A stretch of 46,665 nt of DNA, taken from positions 1-46,665 of the forward strand of contig CANGAW010000018.1 of the NCBI GenBank assembly GCA_947451925.1, given 5' to 3'. The DNA comes from Burkholderiales bacterium. Lineage in GTDB: Bacteria > Pseudomonadota > Gammaproteobacteria > Burkholderiales > Burkholderiaceae_D. Under the pieces are notes generated by a model, which was given only the letters and a program-made list of their open reading frames with translations, did not search any database and was not told where the DNA came from. Made by a program: the position numbers and the translations under genes. This document shows, in pieces, positions 18,973 through 29,678 of this stretch (positions within the stretch are counted from its first letter, which is position 1; each line of letters opens with the position of its first letter).

Positions 18973-20109
18973 ATGCGAGCAGTCTTAGTTGGCGTTGATT
19001 TTGGCAAAGGTGATTTTCTTGCGAGTCTCGAAGAATTGTCACTGCTGGCAAAATCAGCGGGTGTGGTGCCGGTTGCCAGCGTAACCGGCAAACGTAGCAG
19101 CCCTGACTCTGCCTTGTTTGTCGGCTCCGGCAAAGCAGAAGAAATCCGCGACACCATTACGGATCTTGAGCTTGATCTGGTCTTGTTCAATCACGCCTTG
19201 TCTCCTGCGCAGCAGCGCAATCTCGAACGTCATCTGCAAGTGCGGGTGATAGACCGTACCAGCCTGATTCTCGATATTTTTGCCCAGCGCGCACAAAGCC
19301 ATGAAGGCAAAGTGCAGGTTGAGCTGGCTCAGTTGCAACATCTTGCAACGCGGCTGATTCGCGGCTGGACCCATCTGGAACGGCAAAAGGGCGGTATCGG
19401 TTTGCGTGGTCCTGGCGAGACCCAGCTTGAAACCGACCGCCGGCTCATTGGCGTGCGCGTCAAAGCCCTGCGCGCCCGGCTCGAAAAGCTGCAACGTCAG
19501 CGCAATACCCAACGCCGCTCCCGCGAACGTAATCATACTTTTTCGATTTCCTTAGTCGGCTATACCAATGCTGGCAAGTCGACGCTGTTCAATAACCTGA
19601 CCAAGGCCGGCGTACATGCGGCCGACCAGTTATTCGCCACGCTCGACACCACATCGCGCCGCGTGCACTTGGGCGAAGCCGGGCACGTGGTTTTGTCCGA
19701 CACCGTCGGTTTCATACGCGAGCTGCCAACGCAGCTGGTGGCAGCTTTTCGGGCAACGCTGGAAGAAACCATCCACGCTGATCTGCTCTTGCATGTGGTG
19801 GATGCGGCCAGTCCGGTGCGGGCCGACCAGATTGAGCAGGTCAATGCCGTCTTGCGCGAGATCGGCGCCGATCATATTCCGCAAATTTTAGTCTGGAACA
19901 AGATCGACCAGAGCGGCATGGCTGCGGCAGTCGAACGTGACGAATATGATAAAATCGAACGAATTTTTTTGAGTGCGCAGACAGGCGAGGGCGTCAATTT
20001 ATTACGCCAGGCGATGGCCGAATTTGCGCAGGCAGCCGCACTTGCTAAGACCGCAGTACCCGAGCTTGACCCCGACCACAGTGTAGTGACTTACCAAGAA
20101 CATGATTAG
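18973..20109 (+). CDS. hflX: Ribosome-splitting GTPase HflX
   Basis: HflX is a GTPase that binds and splits stalled ribosomes, notably after heat stress. Residue numbers use the ATG at 18973 (378 residues), chosen because AAAGG at 18961-18965 sits seven bases upstream. A TTG at 18937, directly after the hfq stop, would add 12 residues and has GGAAG before it, so it remains possible. The N-terminal domain contains FVGSGKAEEI and NHALSPAQQRNLE; the glycine-rich linker GGIGLRGPGETQLETDRR is a family hallmark. The G domain has GYTNAGKST, DTVGF and NKID. It is probably cotranscribed with hfq. Confidence 0.95.
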   Translation: MRAVLVGVDFGKGDFLASLEELSLLAKSAGVVPVASVTGKRSSPDSALFVGSGKAEEIRDTITDLELDLVLFNHALSPAQQRNLERHLQVRVIDRTSLILDIFAQRAQSHEGKVQVELAQLQHLATRLIRGWTHLERQKGGIGLRGPGETQLETDRRLIGVRVKALRARLEKLQRQRNTQRRSRERNHTFSISLVGYTNAGKSTLFNNLTKAGVHAADQLFATLDTTSRRVHLGEAGHVVLSDTVGFIRELPTQLVAAFRATLEETIHADLLLHVVDAASPVRADQIEQVNAVLREIGADHIPQILVWNKIDQSGMAAAVERDEYDKIERIFLSAQTGEGVNLLRQAMAEFAQAAALAKTAVPELDPDHSVVTYQEHD

Positions 20110-20194
20110 CATTCTCTGAGAAGGGCGTTGATTACAAAACGTCAACCGATCAGCGCCTAGAAAACAAAAAACCATTAGCCCGGAACGCGACAGA

Positions 20195-21484
20195 ATGCTT
20201 GGATCAATCATCAGAAAAATCGGCCTGAAATTTTCGCTTAATGACCCGCGTTGGGGTCGTGGCCAGCAAGGCAATGAACAAGAAACCCATCAGGACGGCA
20301 AAAAGCCGGCCGACGGTCCGCCTGATCTCGATCAGTTGTGGCGCGACTTCAATCAGCGACTGAACCGTTTATTTGGCAAGCAGGGTGGCGGTCGCGGTGG
20401 TGACGGCGGCGGTCTTGGTATGCCGGGTGGTGCCCGTGGTGCTGGTATCGGCGCCGGCGTGATCTTTGCGGTTTTTGCTTTTTTGTGGCTGGTCAGCGGC
20501 TTCTTTATTGTGCAGGAAGGTCAGACCGGTGTAGTGCTGAACTTCGGCAAATATAGCCATTCGACCCCGCCGGGCTTTAACTGGCGCTGGCCTTATCCGA
20601 TTCAAAGCCATGAGCTGGTCAACCTGTCACAGGTGCGCACGGTTGAAGTTGGCTACCGCAGTAATGTGCGCAACAAAATGGCGCGTGAAGCGCTGATGCT
20701 GACGGATGATGAAAACATCATCGACATTCAATTCGCTGTGCAATACCGTCTGAAAGACGCCTCGCAATGGGTCTTCAACAACCGCGATCAGGAAGAAACC
20801 GTCAAGCAGGTTGCCGAAACCGCGATTCGCGAAATTGTCGGTAAAAGCAAAATGGATTTCGTACTTTACGAAGGCCGTGAAAAAGTCGCCTTCGACACCA
20901 GTGCGCTGATGCAGCAGATCCTGGACCGCTATAACATCGGCGTCCTGGTCACCAATGTCACCATGCAGGGTGTGCAGCCGCCGGAACAAGTGCAGGCTTC
21001 CTTTGATGATGCGGTCAAGGCCGGACAAGACCGTGAGCGGCAGAAAAACGAAGGTCAGGCCTATGCCAACGACGTCGTGCCCCGCGCCCGCGGTGCCGCT
21101 TCAAGGCTGATGCAGGAATCGGAAGGTTATCGTTCGCGGGTGGTCGCCAATGCGCAGGGTGAAGCTTCGCGCTTTACCAAAATTCTGACCGAATACCAAA
21201 AAGCACCGGGTGTGACCCGCGACCGCATGTACATCGACGCCATGCAGCAGATTTTTTCCAGCACCACCAAGGTCATGGTCGACACCAAGTCCAACAACAG
21301 CATGATTTATCTGCCGCTCGACAAACTCATCGCCCAGACCGCGGCTGAATCCGCTGCCGCTGCTACGCATGGCACGCCGCCAGCACCAGTGGTGACAGAG
21401 AACTTGCCAGGTCTGGACGTGCCGCGTCCGGCCGATTCCCGCAGCCGTGACAGCCGCTCCTCACGCGATCGGGAGACTCGCTAA
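20195..21484 (+). CDS. hflK: FtsH protease modulator HflK
   Basis: HflK is an SPFH/band-7 protein that, with HflC, forms a large membrane cage around FtsH. The 429-residue protein has a Gly- and charge-rich cytoplasmic N-terminus (about 1-85, with RGGDGGGLGMPGG), a membrane helix at about 88-108 (VIFAVFAFLWLVSGFFIVQ), the SPFH domain, a long coiled-coil region (QDRERQKNEGQAYANDV) and a Pro/Arg/Ser-rich tail. Gene order hflX-hflK-hflC and the one-base overlap with hflC (TAATG) confirm identity. Confidence 0.95.
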   Translation: MLGSIIRKIGLKFSLNDPRWGRGQQGNEQETHQDGKKPADGPPDLDQLWRDFNQRLNRLFGKQGGGRGGDGGGLGMPGGARGAGIGAGVIFAVFAFLWLVSGFFIVQEGQTGVVLNFGKYSHSTPPGFNWRWPYPIQSHELVNLSQVRTVEVGYRSNVRNKMAREALMLTDDENIIDIQFAVQYRLKDASQWVFNNRDQEETVKQVAETAIREIVGKSKMDFVLYEGREKVAFDTSALMQQILDRYNIGVLVTNVTMQGVQPPEQVQASFDDAVKAGQDRERQKNEGQAYANDVVPRARGAASRLMQESEGYRSRVVANAQGEASRFTKILTEYQKAPGVTRDRMYIDAMQQIFSSTTKVMVDTKSNNSMIYLPLDKLIAQTAAESAAAATHGTPPAPVVTENLPGLDVPRPADSRSRDSRSSRDRETR

Positions 21485-22362
21485 TGAACCGCCTCGTATC
21501 GACCCTCATAGCAGCGCTGATTGCGCTGGTCATTTTGATGTCCACCCTGTTTGTGGTGGACCAGCGCCAGTTTGCCATTGTGTTTGCGCTTGGCGAAGTC
21601 AAACAAGTGATCAAGGAACCCGGCTTGCATTTCAAGTTGCCGCCGCCTTTCCAGAACGTGATCTTCCTCGATAAACGTATCCTGACGCTGGACACACCAG
21701 AGCCGGACCGTTTCATCACCGCCGAGAAGAAAAATATTCTCGTTGATGCCTTCGTCAAATGGCGCATCGTTGATCCGCGTCTGTACTTCATCAGCTTTGG
21801 CGGCGATGAGCGACGTGCGCAAGACCGCATGGCGCAAATTATCAAAGCCGCACTGAACGACGAAATCACCAAGCGCACCGTGCGTGAAGTGATTTCCGGC
21901 GAGCGCGGCAAGGTGATGGATGCGATTCGCACCAAGGTCGCTGAAGAGGCGCGGCAAATCGGTGGCGAAATTGTCGATGTACGTTTGAAACGCGTGGACT
22001 ATGTGGAGCAGATCAACAACTCGGTGTACGAGCGCATGAAGTCGGAACGTGCACGCGTTGCCAATGAGTTACGTTCCACCGGTGCGGCTGAATCCGAAAA
22101 AATTCGCGCCGATGCCGACCGCCAGCGCACGGTGATACTGGCTGAAGCTTATCGTGATGCCGAAGCCGTACGCGGTGAAGGTGATGCGCAGGCAGCCAAC
22201 ATTTATGCCAAGGCCTTTGGTCAGAACCCGGAATTCTATAAATTTTCCCGCAGCCTTGATGCATATCGGGAAAGTTTCAAAACCCGCAGCGATGTCTTGC
22301 TGATTGATCCCAACTCGGAGTTCCTCAAATACTTCAAAAGCTCAGGCAGCGGTCATAAATAG
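21484..22362 (+). CDS. hflC: FtsH protease modulator HflC
   Basis: HflC partners HflK in the membrane assembly that limits FtsH action on some substrates. It has 292 residues, with an N-terminal membrane helix (about 5-24, LIAALIALVILMSTLFVVD), an SPFH domain (VVDQRQFAIVFALGEVKQVI) and a C-terminal helical segment rich in Glu, Arg and Ala (MKSERARVANELRSTGAAES). Its ATG shares a base with the hflK stop. The 230 bases after hflC contain no convincing gene; the DUF2065 gene often found before hisZ in relatives is not seen. Confidence 0.95.
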   Translation: MNRLVSTLIAALIALVILMSTLFVVDQRQFAIVFALGEVKQVIKEPGLHFKLPPPFQNVIFLDKRILTLDTPEPDRFITAEKKNILVDAFVKWRIVDPRLYFISFGGDERRAQDRMAQIIKAALNDEITKRTVREVISGERGKVMDAIRTKVAEEARQIGGEIVDVRLKRVDYVEQINNSVYERMKSERARVANELRSTGAAESEKIRADADRQRTVILAEAYRDAEAVRGEGDAQAANIYAKAFGQNPEFYKFSRSLDAYRESFKTRSDVLLIDPNSEFLKYFKSSGSGHK

Positions 22363-22592
22363 CGTTCATAAGTAAACGGCGCAGCGCAGTCGGCATGCTG
22401 GCTGACGCTGCCCGTTTTCTCATATTTGCTCCCGGACTTGTCCCCATTTCCCTGCCTGACCCCGACAGTGAAGCGGCTTGCGTTTGATGAAAATTGTTCC
22501 GGTGAACGCAGTTTTTTTGAGTTCTCTGGATCACTGTGCGGTATTCTTCGGCCTTCCCTGATTAATTTTTTCTGTTGACGCGACAATTCTGC
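22363..22592. other. Intergenic gap between hflC and hisZ
   Basis: No open frame with a ribosome site, no tRNA-like fold and no strong terminator were seen here. Some promoter for hisZ may lie in it, but no convincing -35/-10 pair was found by eye. Confidence 0.5.
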
Positions 22593-23747
22593 ATGCCCAA
22601 CTGGCTCCTTCCCGAAAATATTGCCGATGTCTTGCCGTCCGAAGCGCGCAAGCTCGAAGTGCTGCGCCGCTCGCTGCTCGACCATTTCCGCCTGTATGGT
22701 TACGAGCTGGTGATGCCGCCCATGCTTGAGTATGTCGATTCGCTCATGCCCGTGCCGGATGCGGACATGGATCTGCGCATGTTCAAGCTGGTCGACCAGC
22801 TCTCCGGCCGCACCATGGGCCTGCGCGCCGACATGACCACACAGGTGGCGCGCATTGATGCCCATCTGCTCAATCGCGCCTCGGTCACCCGCCTGTGCTA
22901 TGCCGGCAGCGTGCTGCATACCCGGCCTTCGGGCCTGCATGCGACCCGTGAACCCTTGCAGATCGGCGCCGAAATTTACGGCCACGCCGGCCTTGAGGCT
23001 GATGCCGAAATACAAACGCTGGCGCTGGCCTCATTGCGGCTTGCCGGCATATCAGCGGCGCGGATTGACCTCTGCCACGCCGGTTTGTTGCGCGCCTTGC
23101 TGGCAAGCGATGCAGAGGCGCAGTCTCATGAAACCGAGATTGTGCAACTGATGCGCGCCAAAGACGTGCCGGCACTGCAAGTGCTGACGGCCGGCTTTGA
23201 GCCTGCGGTGCGCGCAGCGCTGCTGGCTTTGCCCACTTTATATGGCGACATCAGCGTCATTGACCGCGCCCGTCAGCTGCTGCCTGCGGACCCGGCCATC
23301 AGCACAGCGCTGGATGAGCTAACGCTGCTGGCACAATTGGCCGGGGTGAAGAATGTAACGATAGATCTGGCAGATCTGTCAGGCTACCAATACGAGAGCG
23401 GGGCGATGTTTGCGCTCTATGTTCCCGGCTTGCCCAATGCAGTGGCGCGTGGTGGTCGTTACGACCATGTCGGCGAAGCCTTCGGCCGCGCCCGGCCTGC
23501 AACCGGCTTTTCGATGGATTTGCGCGAACTCGCCCGCCTGCTGCCCGGTGCGCAACCGACGCCGGCCATCCTCGCTCCCTGGGGGCGTGATCCGGAACTG
23601 GTGGAAACCATTGCCGCACTGCGCGCATCCGGAGAAATCGTGATTCAGACTTTACCCGGTCATGAGAGTGACCAGCAGGAATTCGATTGCGACCGCGCCA
23701 TCGTTTCCGAGCAGGGAAAATTCATTATTAAAAAACTGCGTTCATGA
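22593..23747 (+). CDS. hisZ: ATP phosphoribosyltransferase regulatory subunit HisZ
   Basis: HisZ is a HisRS-like protein that joins short-form HisG to make the first, feedback-regulated enzyme of histidine synthesis. The 384-residue form begins at ATG 22593 ([18 protein letters not shown]), the usual start in Burkholderiales; a TTG 18 bases upstream is in frame but unlikely. The class II synthetase-like fold is visible ([26 protein letters not shown]-like [27 protein letters not shown]), but there is no anticodon domain and no synthetase motif 2 of HisS type. hisG itself is not in the window. purA follows 15 bases later. Confidence 0.94.
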   Translation: MPNWLLPENIADVLPSEARKLEVLRRSLLDHFRLYGYELVMPPMLEYVDSLMPVPDADMDLRMFKLVDQLSGRTMGLRADMTTQVARIDAHLLNRASVTRLCYAGSVLHTRPSGLHATREPLQIGAEIYGHAGLEADAEIQTLALASLRLAGISAARIDLCHAGLLRALLASDAEAQSHETEIVQLMRAKDVPALQVLTAGFEPAVRAALLALPTLYGDISVIDRARQLLPADPAISTALDELTLLAQLAGVKNVTIDLADLSGYQYESGAMFALYVPGLPNAVARGGRYDHVGEAFGRARPATGFSMDLRELARLLPGAQPTPAILAPWGRDPELVETIAALRASGEIVIQTLPGHESDQQEFDCDRAIVSEQGKFIIKKLRS

Positions 23748-23756
23748 AGGATTTGA

Positions 23757-25061
<1,305 letters not shown>

Positions 25062-25068
25062 GTCAGCC

Positions 25069-25581
25069 ATGGATGATTCAGTCAAATCGGGGCATTTATG
25101 GGTGTCGTGGGAAGCCTACCATCAGGCCATAGAAATCCTGGCCAAACAAGTCCACGCATCAGGGTGGCAGTTTGATCAGGTGCTTTGCCTGGCGCGTGGC
25201 GGTTTGCGGCCCGGAGACGTGTTCTCCCGGCTGTTCAAGGTGCCGCTGGCAGTGCTGTCAACCAGCTCATACCGTGAGGCCGCAGGCACGCTGCGCGGCA
25301 GCTTGGACATCTCGGCGCACATCTCTTCAACGGCAGGTCCATTGAAGGGCAATATCCTGCTGGTTGATGATCTGGTCGATTCGGGTGTGACGCTGCAAAA
25401 AGTGCAGGACCACCTTGCTGAAAATTTTTCTCTGGTCACCGAAGTCAGGTCGGCGGTCATTTGGTACAAGGCCTGTTCGGTCTGCAAGCCCGATTACTTT
25501 CTTGAATACCTGCCGGACAGTCCGTGGATTCATCAGCCGTTTGAGCGCTACGATGAACTGACGCCTGATACGCTGGATTAG
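25069..25581 (+). CDS. Phosphoribosyltransferase family protein
   Basis: This 170-residue protein has a type I PRTase core: the PRPP-binding motif NILLVDDLVDSGVTL at about residues 98-112 and an upstream conserved block VLCLARGGLRPGDVFS near 40-55. It resembles xanthine/hypoxanthine-type PRTases (gpt-like, YbeY-neighbour group in Burkholderiales), but the base cannot be told from the sequence. ATG 25069 is chosen since it begins a protein of usual PRTase length; the frame stays open far into purA. It lies seven bases after purA and ends at a terminator, so it probably closes the purA operon. A cysteine pair (CSVC, about 141-144) near the C-terminus is notable. Confidence 0.85.
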   Translation: MDDSVKSGHLWVSWEAYHQAIEILAKQVHASGWQFDQVLCLARGGLRPGDVFSRLFKVPLAVLSTSSYREAAGTLRGSLDISAHISSTAGPLKGNILLVDDLVDSGVTLQKVQDHLAENFSLVTEVRSAVIWYKACSVCKPDYFLEYLPDSPWIHQPFERYDELTPDTLD

Positions 25582-25610
25582 GTCAGTTGGCACGATCGCA
25601 TTAAGCAATA

Positions 25611-25639
25611 AAGGGTTCACTGATGTGAGCCCTTTTTTT
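25611..25639 (+). terminator. Rho-independent terminator after the purA operon
   Basis: AAGGGTTCAC (25611-25620) pairs with GTGAGCCCTT (25625-25634), with one G-T type mismatch, around a TGAT loop, followed by a run of seven T. It separates the conserved housekeeping block from the secretion island. Confidence 0.85.
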
Positions 25640-25813
25640 ATGCAAAAACATTGGGCAGTGTCTTTTGTTGAGCCCATGATTTGCCTGAATCGAAAACTAT
25701 TCAGAACAGAGTGCGCTGTGGAGAAAAACCACAATTCTTTCCAGATTCGTCAGCAATAGCAAAGCCTATCAACGACAGACACTGAACAAATCCTATGCCG
25801 CTCTGAAGGGCAA

Positions 25814-25839
25814 TCACTATCCGAAACTTTGGATAGTGA
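25814..25839 (+). promoter_or_regulatory. Inverted repeat just upstream of the secretion operon
   Basis: TCACTATCC (25814-25822) and GGATAGTGA (25831-25839) form a perfect 9-bp inverted repeat with an 8-base spacer, ending 12 bases before the GTG start of the exporter gene. It could be an operator for a dimeric repressor or an RNA hairpin that covers the ribosome site. No T-run follows, so it is not a terminator. The rest of the 270-base gap shows no gene. Confidence 0.5.
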
Positions 25840-25851
25840 ACCGGACTATTT

Positions 25852-28095
25852 GTGGATACGTTCAATCCCAAACCACCCCCATGCAATGAGGTGCCTGCAC
25901 GACAGGCATTACTGCTGCTATGCCTGATTGCACGTTTGCACCGGATAGCTGCCGACCCTGAGACGCTCGCTCATCAGCTTGCCATTCCTGCAGCCTCTGT
26001 GGTGAATGCGGATATTCTTTTACTCGCAGCGCAAAAGATTGGTCTGAAAGCCGCCATTAAAGGAGTCAGGCTGTCACGTCTGCAGACCACCCCTTTGCCA
26101 GCGTTGGTGCCAATGGCAGACGGCAGTTGGGCAATGCTGTGTGCTTGCGATGATGAACAGGTGCTGGTCCAGCATGCAGTTGAAGAAGCGACAGCAGGCA
26201 GCCAACAGCTGACGCAGCCCAGCCGCATCGCAATTGCCGAGTTTGCTTTAGCGTGGCTGGGCGACACCCGCCATCAGGCCGGCGAGATGCTGCTCGTAAC
26301 CAGCAAGGCGGAGCTGATTGGTGAATGGTCCCGATTTGATATCAGCTGGTTCATTCCCAGTCTGGTTCGATATCGCAAGTTGCTTGCCGAGGTTTTGCTG
26401 GTTTCCTGCTTCCTGCAACTGTTTGCGCTAATTACGCCGCTGTTTTTTCAGGTCGTGATAGACAAGGTGCTGGTCCATCACGGCGTGTCGACACTGAACG
26501 TCATCGTTGTCGGTCTGCTTGCCAGCATGCTTTTCGAGAGCTTGCTGAGTATCTTGCGCACCTATGTGTTTTCGCACACAAGCAGTCGGATCGATGTTGA
26601 ACTAGGCGCACGCCTGTTCCGGCATCTGCTGCACCTGCCACTGAGCTACTTTCAGAGCCGCCGTGTTGGTGATTCTGTTGCCCGCGTTCGTGAACTGGAA
26701 AGCATTCGCAGCTTTCTCACCGGGCAGGCATTGACAGTTGTGCTCGATGTGCTGTTTTCGGTGCTGTTTATTGCCGTCATGTTTTGGTACAGCGTCACGC
26801 TGACGGTCATCGTGCTGCTCAGTGTGCCTTGCTATATTGCGCTGAGCCTGTTGGTCATTCCTGTGCTGCGCACACGGCTGCAGGAAAAATTTGCCCGTGG
26901 TGCGGAGAACCAGTCTTTACTGGTCGAGACCGTCACCGGCATACAGACGGTGAAGGCTGGCGCGTTAGAGCCTGTTATCGCACATCGCTGGGATGAACAA
27001 CTGGCGTCTTATGTGTCAGCGAGTTTCAAAACACAGATCGTTGCTGCTTCTGCCCATGAAACGGTGAGCCTGATTGGCAAACTGGTGAATGCAGCCACGC
27101 TCTGGTTTGGCGCTCACTTGGTCATGGACGGCCAACTCACACTGGGCATGTTCATCGCTTTTAATATGTTCGCCGCCCGCGTCGCTCAGCCCATCATGCG
27201 GATTGCCCAAATGTGGTCAGACTTCCAGCAAGCCGGTATATCGATCGCGCGTCTTGGCGACATACTCAATACCCGCACCGAAGTTCCATCAGTGTGCGCT
27301 GCGCAGTTACCGCAACTGCAGGGAAGGGTGACTTTTGATCGAGTCAGTTTCCGCTATCACGCCGATGCGCAGCCGGTGCTGTCGGAAATTCGTCTCGACG
27401 TCAATCCCGGGCAGGTCATTGGTATTGTTGGCCGTTCCGGTTCAGGCAAATCGACACTAAGCAAACTGATACAGCGACTCTATGTGCCCGACTATGGTCG
27501 CATCCTGATCGATGGGGTCGACATCAGTCATGTTGATGCCGCGCAGTTAAGGCGTCAGATCGGCGTCGTATTACAGGATAACTGGCTCTTCAATTTATCG
27601 GTCCGCGACAACATTGCTATCGCCGATCCGTCGGCATCGATGGACCGGATCATACGCGTAGCACGCCTGGCTGGCGCCCACGATTTCATTAGTGAACTGG
27701 CACAAGGCTACGACACATTAGTTGGTGAGCAAGGTGGCAGCTTGTCCGGTGGACAAAGGCAGAGGCTGGCGATTGCGCGAGCACTCTTTACCGATCCGCG
27801 CATTTTGATCTTTGATGAAGCCACCAGCGCACTCGACTATGAAAGCGAAATGGTCTTGCAGCGAAACATGAGTTCTATTTGCAAGGGCCGGACCGTATTC
27901 ATCATCGCTCACCGGCTAAGCGCCATGCGTCAGGCGACCGGCATCGTCGTGCTTGAACGTGGCCGCATGGTAGAGGGAGGCACCCATCAGGAGCTGCTGC
28001 GAAAAAATGGTTTATATGCGCGACTGTGGAAAATGCAATCCAGCAGCGCCATTGATTCAGATGAGCATTGCGCTTCTACTCCGGAGGCGCTCTGA
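25852..28095 (+). CDS. Type I secretion ABC exporter, HlyB family
   Basis: This 747-residue inner-membrane ABC transporter should power secretion of the RTX protein encoded downstream. Residues 1-130 form a C39-peptidase-like domain without a catalytic Cys-His pair in the right places (the region reads PADGSWAML-type instead of a histidine motif), as in HlyB, so it should dock the RTX substrate and not cut it. Six membrane helices lie at about 165-450. The ATPase domain has Walker A GRSGSGKST (K533), signature LSGGQRQRLAIARAL, Walker B ILIFDEATSALD and the H-loop IIAHRLS, all intact. The start is GTG 25852 with no strong Shine-Dalgarno, preceded by an inverted repeat. It overlaps the adaptor gene by one base. 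No TolC-like gene is in the window; a housekeeping TolC is presumably used. Confidence 0.93.
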   Translation: MDTFNPKPPPCNEVPARQALLLLCLIARLHRIAADPETLAHQLAIPAASVVNADILLLAAQKIGLKAAIKGVRLSRLQTTPLPALVPMADGSWAMLCACDDEQVLVQHAVEEATAGSQQLTQPSRIAIAEFALAWLGDTRHQAGEMLLVTSKAELIGEWSRFDISWFIPSLVRYRKLLAEVLLVSCFLQLFALITPLFFQVVIDKVLVHHGVSTLNVIVVGLLASMLFESLLSILRTYVFSHTSSRIDVELGARLFRHLLHLPLSYFQSRRVGDSVARVRELESIRSFLTGQALTVVLDVLFSVLFIAVMFWYSVTLTVIVLLSVPCYIALSLLVIPVLRTRLQEKFARGAENQSLLVETVTGIQTVKAGALEPVIAHRWDEQLASYVSASFKTQIVAASAHETVSLIGKLVNAATLWFGAHLVMDGQLTLGMFIAFNMFAARVAQPIMRIAQMWSDFQQAGISIARLGDILNTRTEVPSVCAAQLPQLQGRVTFDRVSFRYHADAQPVLSEIRLDVNPGQVIGIVGRSGSGKSTLSKLIQRLYVPDYGRILIDGVDISHVDAAQLRRQIGVVLQDNWLFNLSVRDNIAIADPSASMDRIIRVARLAGAHDFISELAQGYDTLVGEQGGSLSGGQRQRLAIARALFTDPRILIFDEATSALDYESEMVLQRNMSSICKGRTVFIIAHRLSAMRQATGIVVLERGRMVEGGTHQELLRKNGLYARLWKMQSSSAIDSDEHCASTPEAL

Positions 28096-29621
28096 TGATC
28101 TGGCGGCGCGTCTTTTCCCGACCTCCCAATAGAATCGCAGGCGCAATGTCGCTGCACGCGCTTTCATCACGCTACCGGCAAGTATTTTGCAGCGCGTGGG
28201 CGCAGCGCCATGCGCTTGCTGGCCCGAAGCGATTGGCCAGTGAAGTTGCATTTTTGCCTGCAGTGCTCAGTATTCGCGAAACGCCGCCGCATCCTGCGCC
28301 GCGCAGAGCCTTGTGGGCAATCTGTGCGTTGTTCGTGGTCGCTATCAGCTGGGCCGCGTTTGCGCAGATCGATGTCGTGGCTGCCGCTCCCGGACGCATT
28401 ATTGTCAGTGAACGCAGCAAGGTCATACAGCCACTGGAAGCGGCCAGCATACGCAGCATTCACGTGCATGATGGCGAGCATGTTCAAAAAGGTCAGCTGC
28501 TGATCGAACTAGACGATACGCAGGCCAGCGCTGAACACGCGCAGGCCTTGCAAGAATTAAATATCGCACGCTCTGAAAAAATCCGCGTTCTGGCTCTGAC
28601 AACAGGACTTGCAACCGGCCATCTGCCCATAGCACCCGACGACCAGGTGCGTGCACTATGCGAGCCGCAACACAAGACCTGTGACGCTTCGGACAACCTG
28701 CAGCGGCAGCTGACCACTGAATGGCAGGACATACGCAGCAAACGCGAGAGACTCGAGGCAACAGCCGCCACGCGCTTAGCACAGGTACAGGCAACCAAGG
28801 CTGCCGCTGCACGCTTTCAGTCATTGATTGTCAGCCTGCGGCAACGAGAGAATGATTACAGCACGCTGGCGCTGAAAGGCTTTCTTAACCAGCACGCCTA
28901 TCAGGACAAGAGCCGTGACCGACTCGATGCCGAAAACGAGCTTGCCCGACTGCAGGCCGAGCAAGTTGCCACTGTTGCCGCGCATGTTGAGGCGATCAAG
29001 GAACAGGCTTCCTACCTGGCCGAAGTAAAGAAAAATCTGTCAACGCGTGCCGCCGACGCTTTGCAGGCCATCGAACGCCTGACGCAGGAGCGCATCAAGA
29101 TCCGGCAGCGGCTTGGCATTCTGCAGCTGCACGCACCGGTCGATGGCATCGTTCAGCAACTCGCTATTCATACCAACGGCGGTGTGGTCACACCGGCACA
29201 AGCACTGATGGTGGTCGTTCCTGATCAAGGTGGCCTGGTGGCCGAAGTTATGGTTGCCAACAAAGACATCGGCTTTGTGCGCCGGGGCCAGCATGTGCGC
29301 GTCAAGCTCGAGACCTTCAACTTTACCCGCTACGGCACGCTGGACGGCGAGCTTGAATGGGTCAGCGCCGATGCGCTCACGCGCGACCCGCAACCGGCCA
29401 ATGGCGCAGACAGTGTTGCCAGCAACGGTCAGGCACCGCTCGCTTATTTTCCCGCCCACGTAAGACTCAGGCAGACCCACGTACGTGTCGATGGCCAGGA
29501 CGTGCCAGTCAATCCGGGCATGAACATCACTGCAGAAATTCAGACAGGTCAGCGCAGCTTGCTGGATTACCTGCTCAGTCCGATACAACGCACGCTGGAC
29601 GAAAGCGCAACTGAGCGCTGA
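28095..29621 (+). CDS. Type I secretion membrane-fusion protein, HlyD family
   Basis: This periplasmic adaptor links the ABC exporter to an outer-membrane channel. The start is ATG 28095, since GGAGG at 28083-28087 lies seven bases upstream and the ATG shares a base with the exporter stop; this gives 508 residues. The layout is: a cytoplasmic N-terminus; one membrane helix at about 71-90 (ALWAICALFVVAISWAAFAQ); a barrel-sandwich/lipoyl half near 100-140 (VIQPLEAASIRSIHVHDG); long coiled coils (about 140-345); the second lipoyl half (LHAPVDGIVQQLAIH); and a C-terminal beta-domain with VRRGQHVRVKLETFNFTRYG. Such features are typical of HlyD partners of RTX exporters. Confidence 0.92.
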   Translation: MIWRRVFSRPPNRIAGAMSLHALSSRYRQVFCSAWAQRHALAGPKRLASEVAFLPAVLSIRETPPHPAPRRALWAICALFVVAISWAAFAQIDVVAAAPGRIIVSERSKVIQPLEAASIRSIHVHDGEHVQKGQLLIELDDTQASAEHAQALQELNIARSEKIRVLALTTGLATGHLPIAPDDQVRALCEPQHKTCDASDNLQRQLTTEWQDIRSKRERLEATAATRLAQVQATKAAAARFQSLIVSLRQRENDYSTLALKGFLNQHAYQDKSRDRLDAENELARLQAEQVATVAAHVEAIKEQASYLAEVKKNLSTRAADALQAIERLTQERIKIRQRLGILQLHAPVDGIVQQLAIHTNGGVVTPAQALMVVVPDQGGLVAEVMVANKDIGFVRRGQHVRVKLETFNFTRYGTLDGELEWVSADALTRDPQPANGADSVASNGQAPLAYFPAHVRLRQTHVRVDGQDVPVNPGMNITAEIQTGQRSLLDYLLSPIQRTLDESATER

Positions 29622-29678
29622 AGCCCCCCCGGATAAATCATTGAAAAAATTGAAGTTAACAACCAAGCACAGGAGTCA

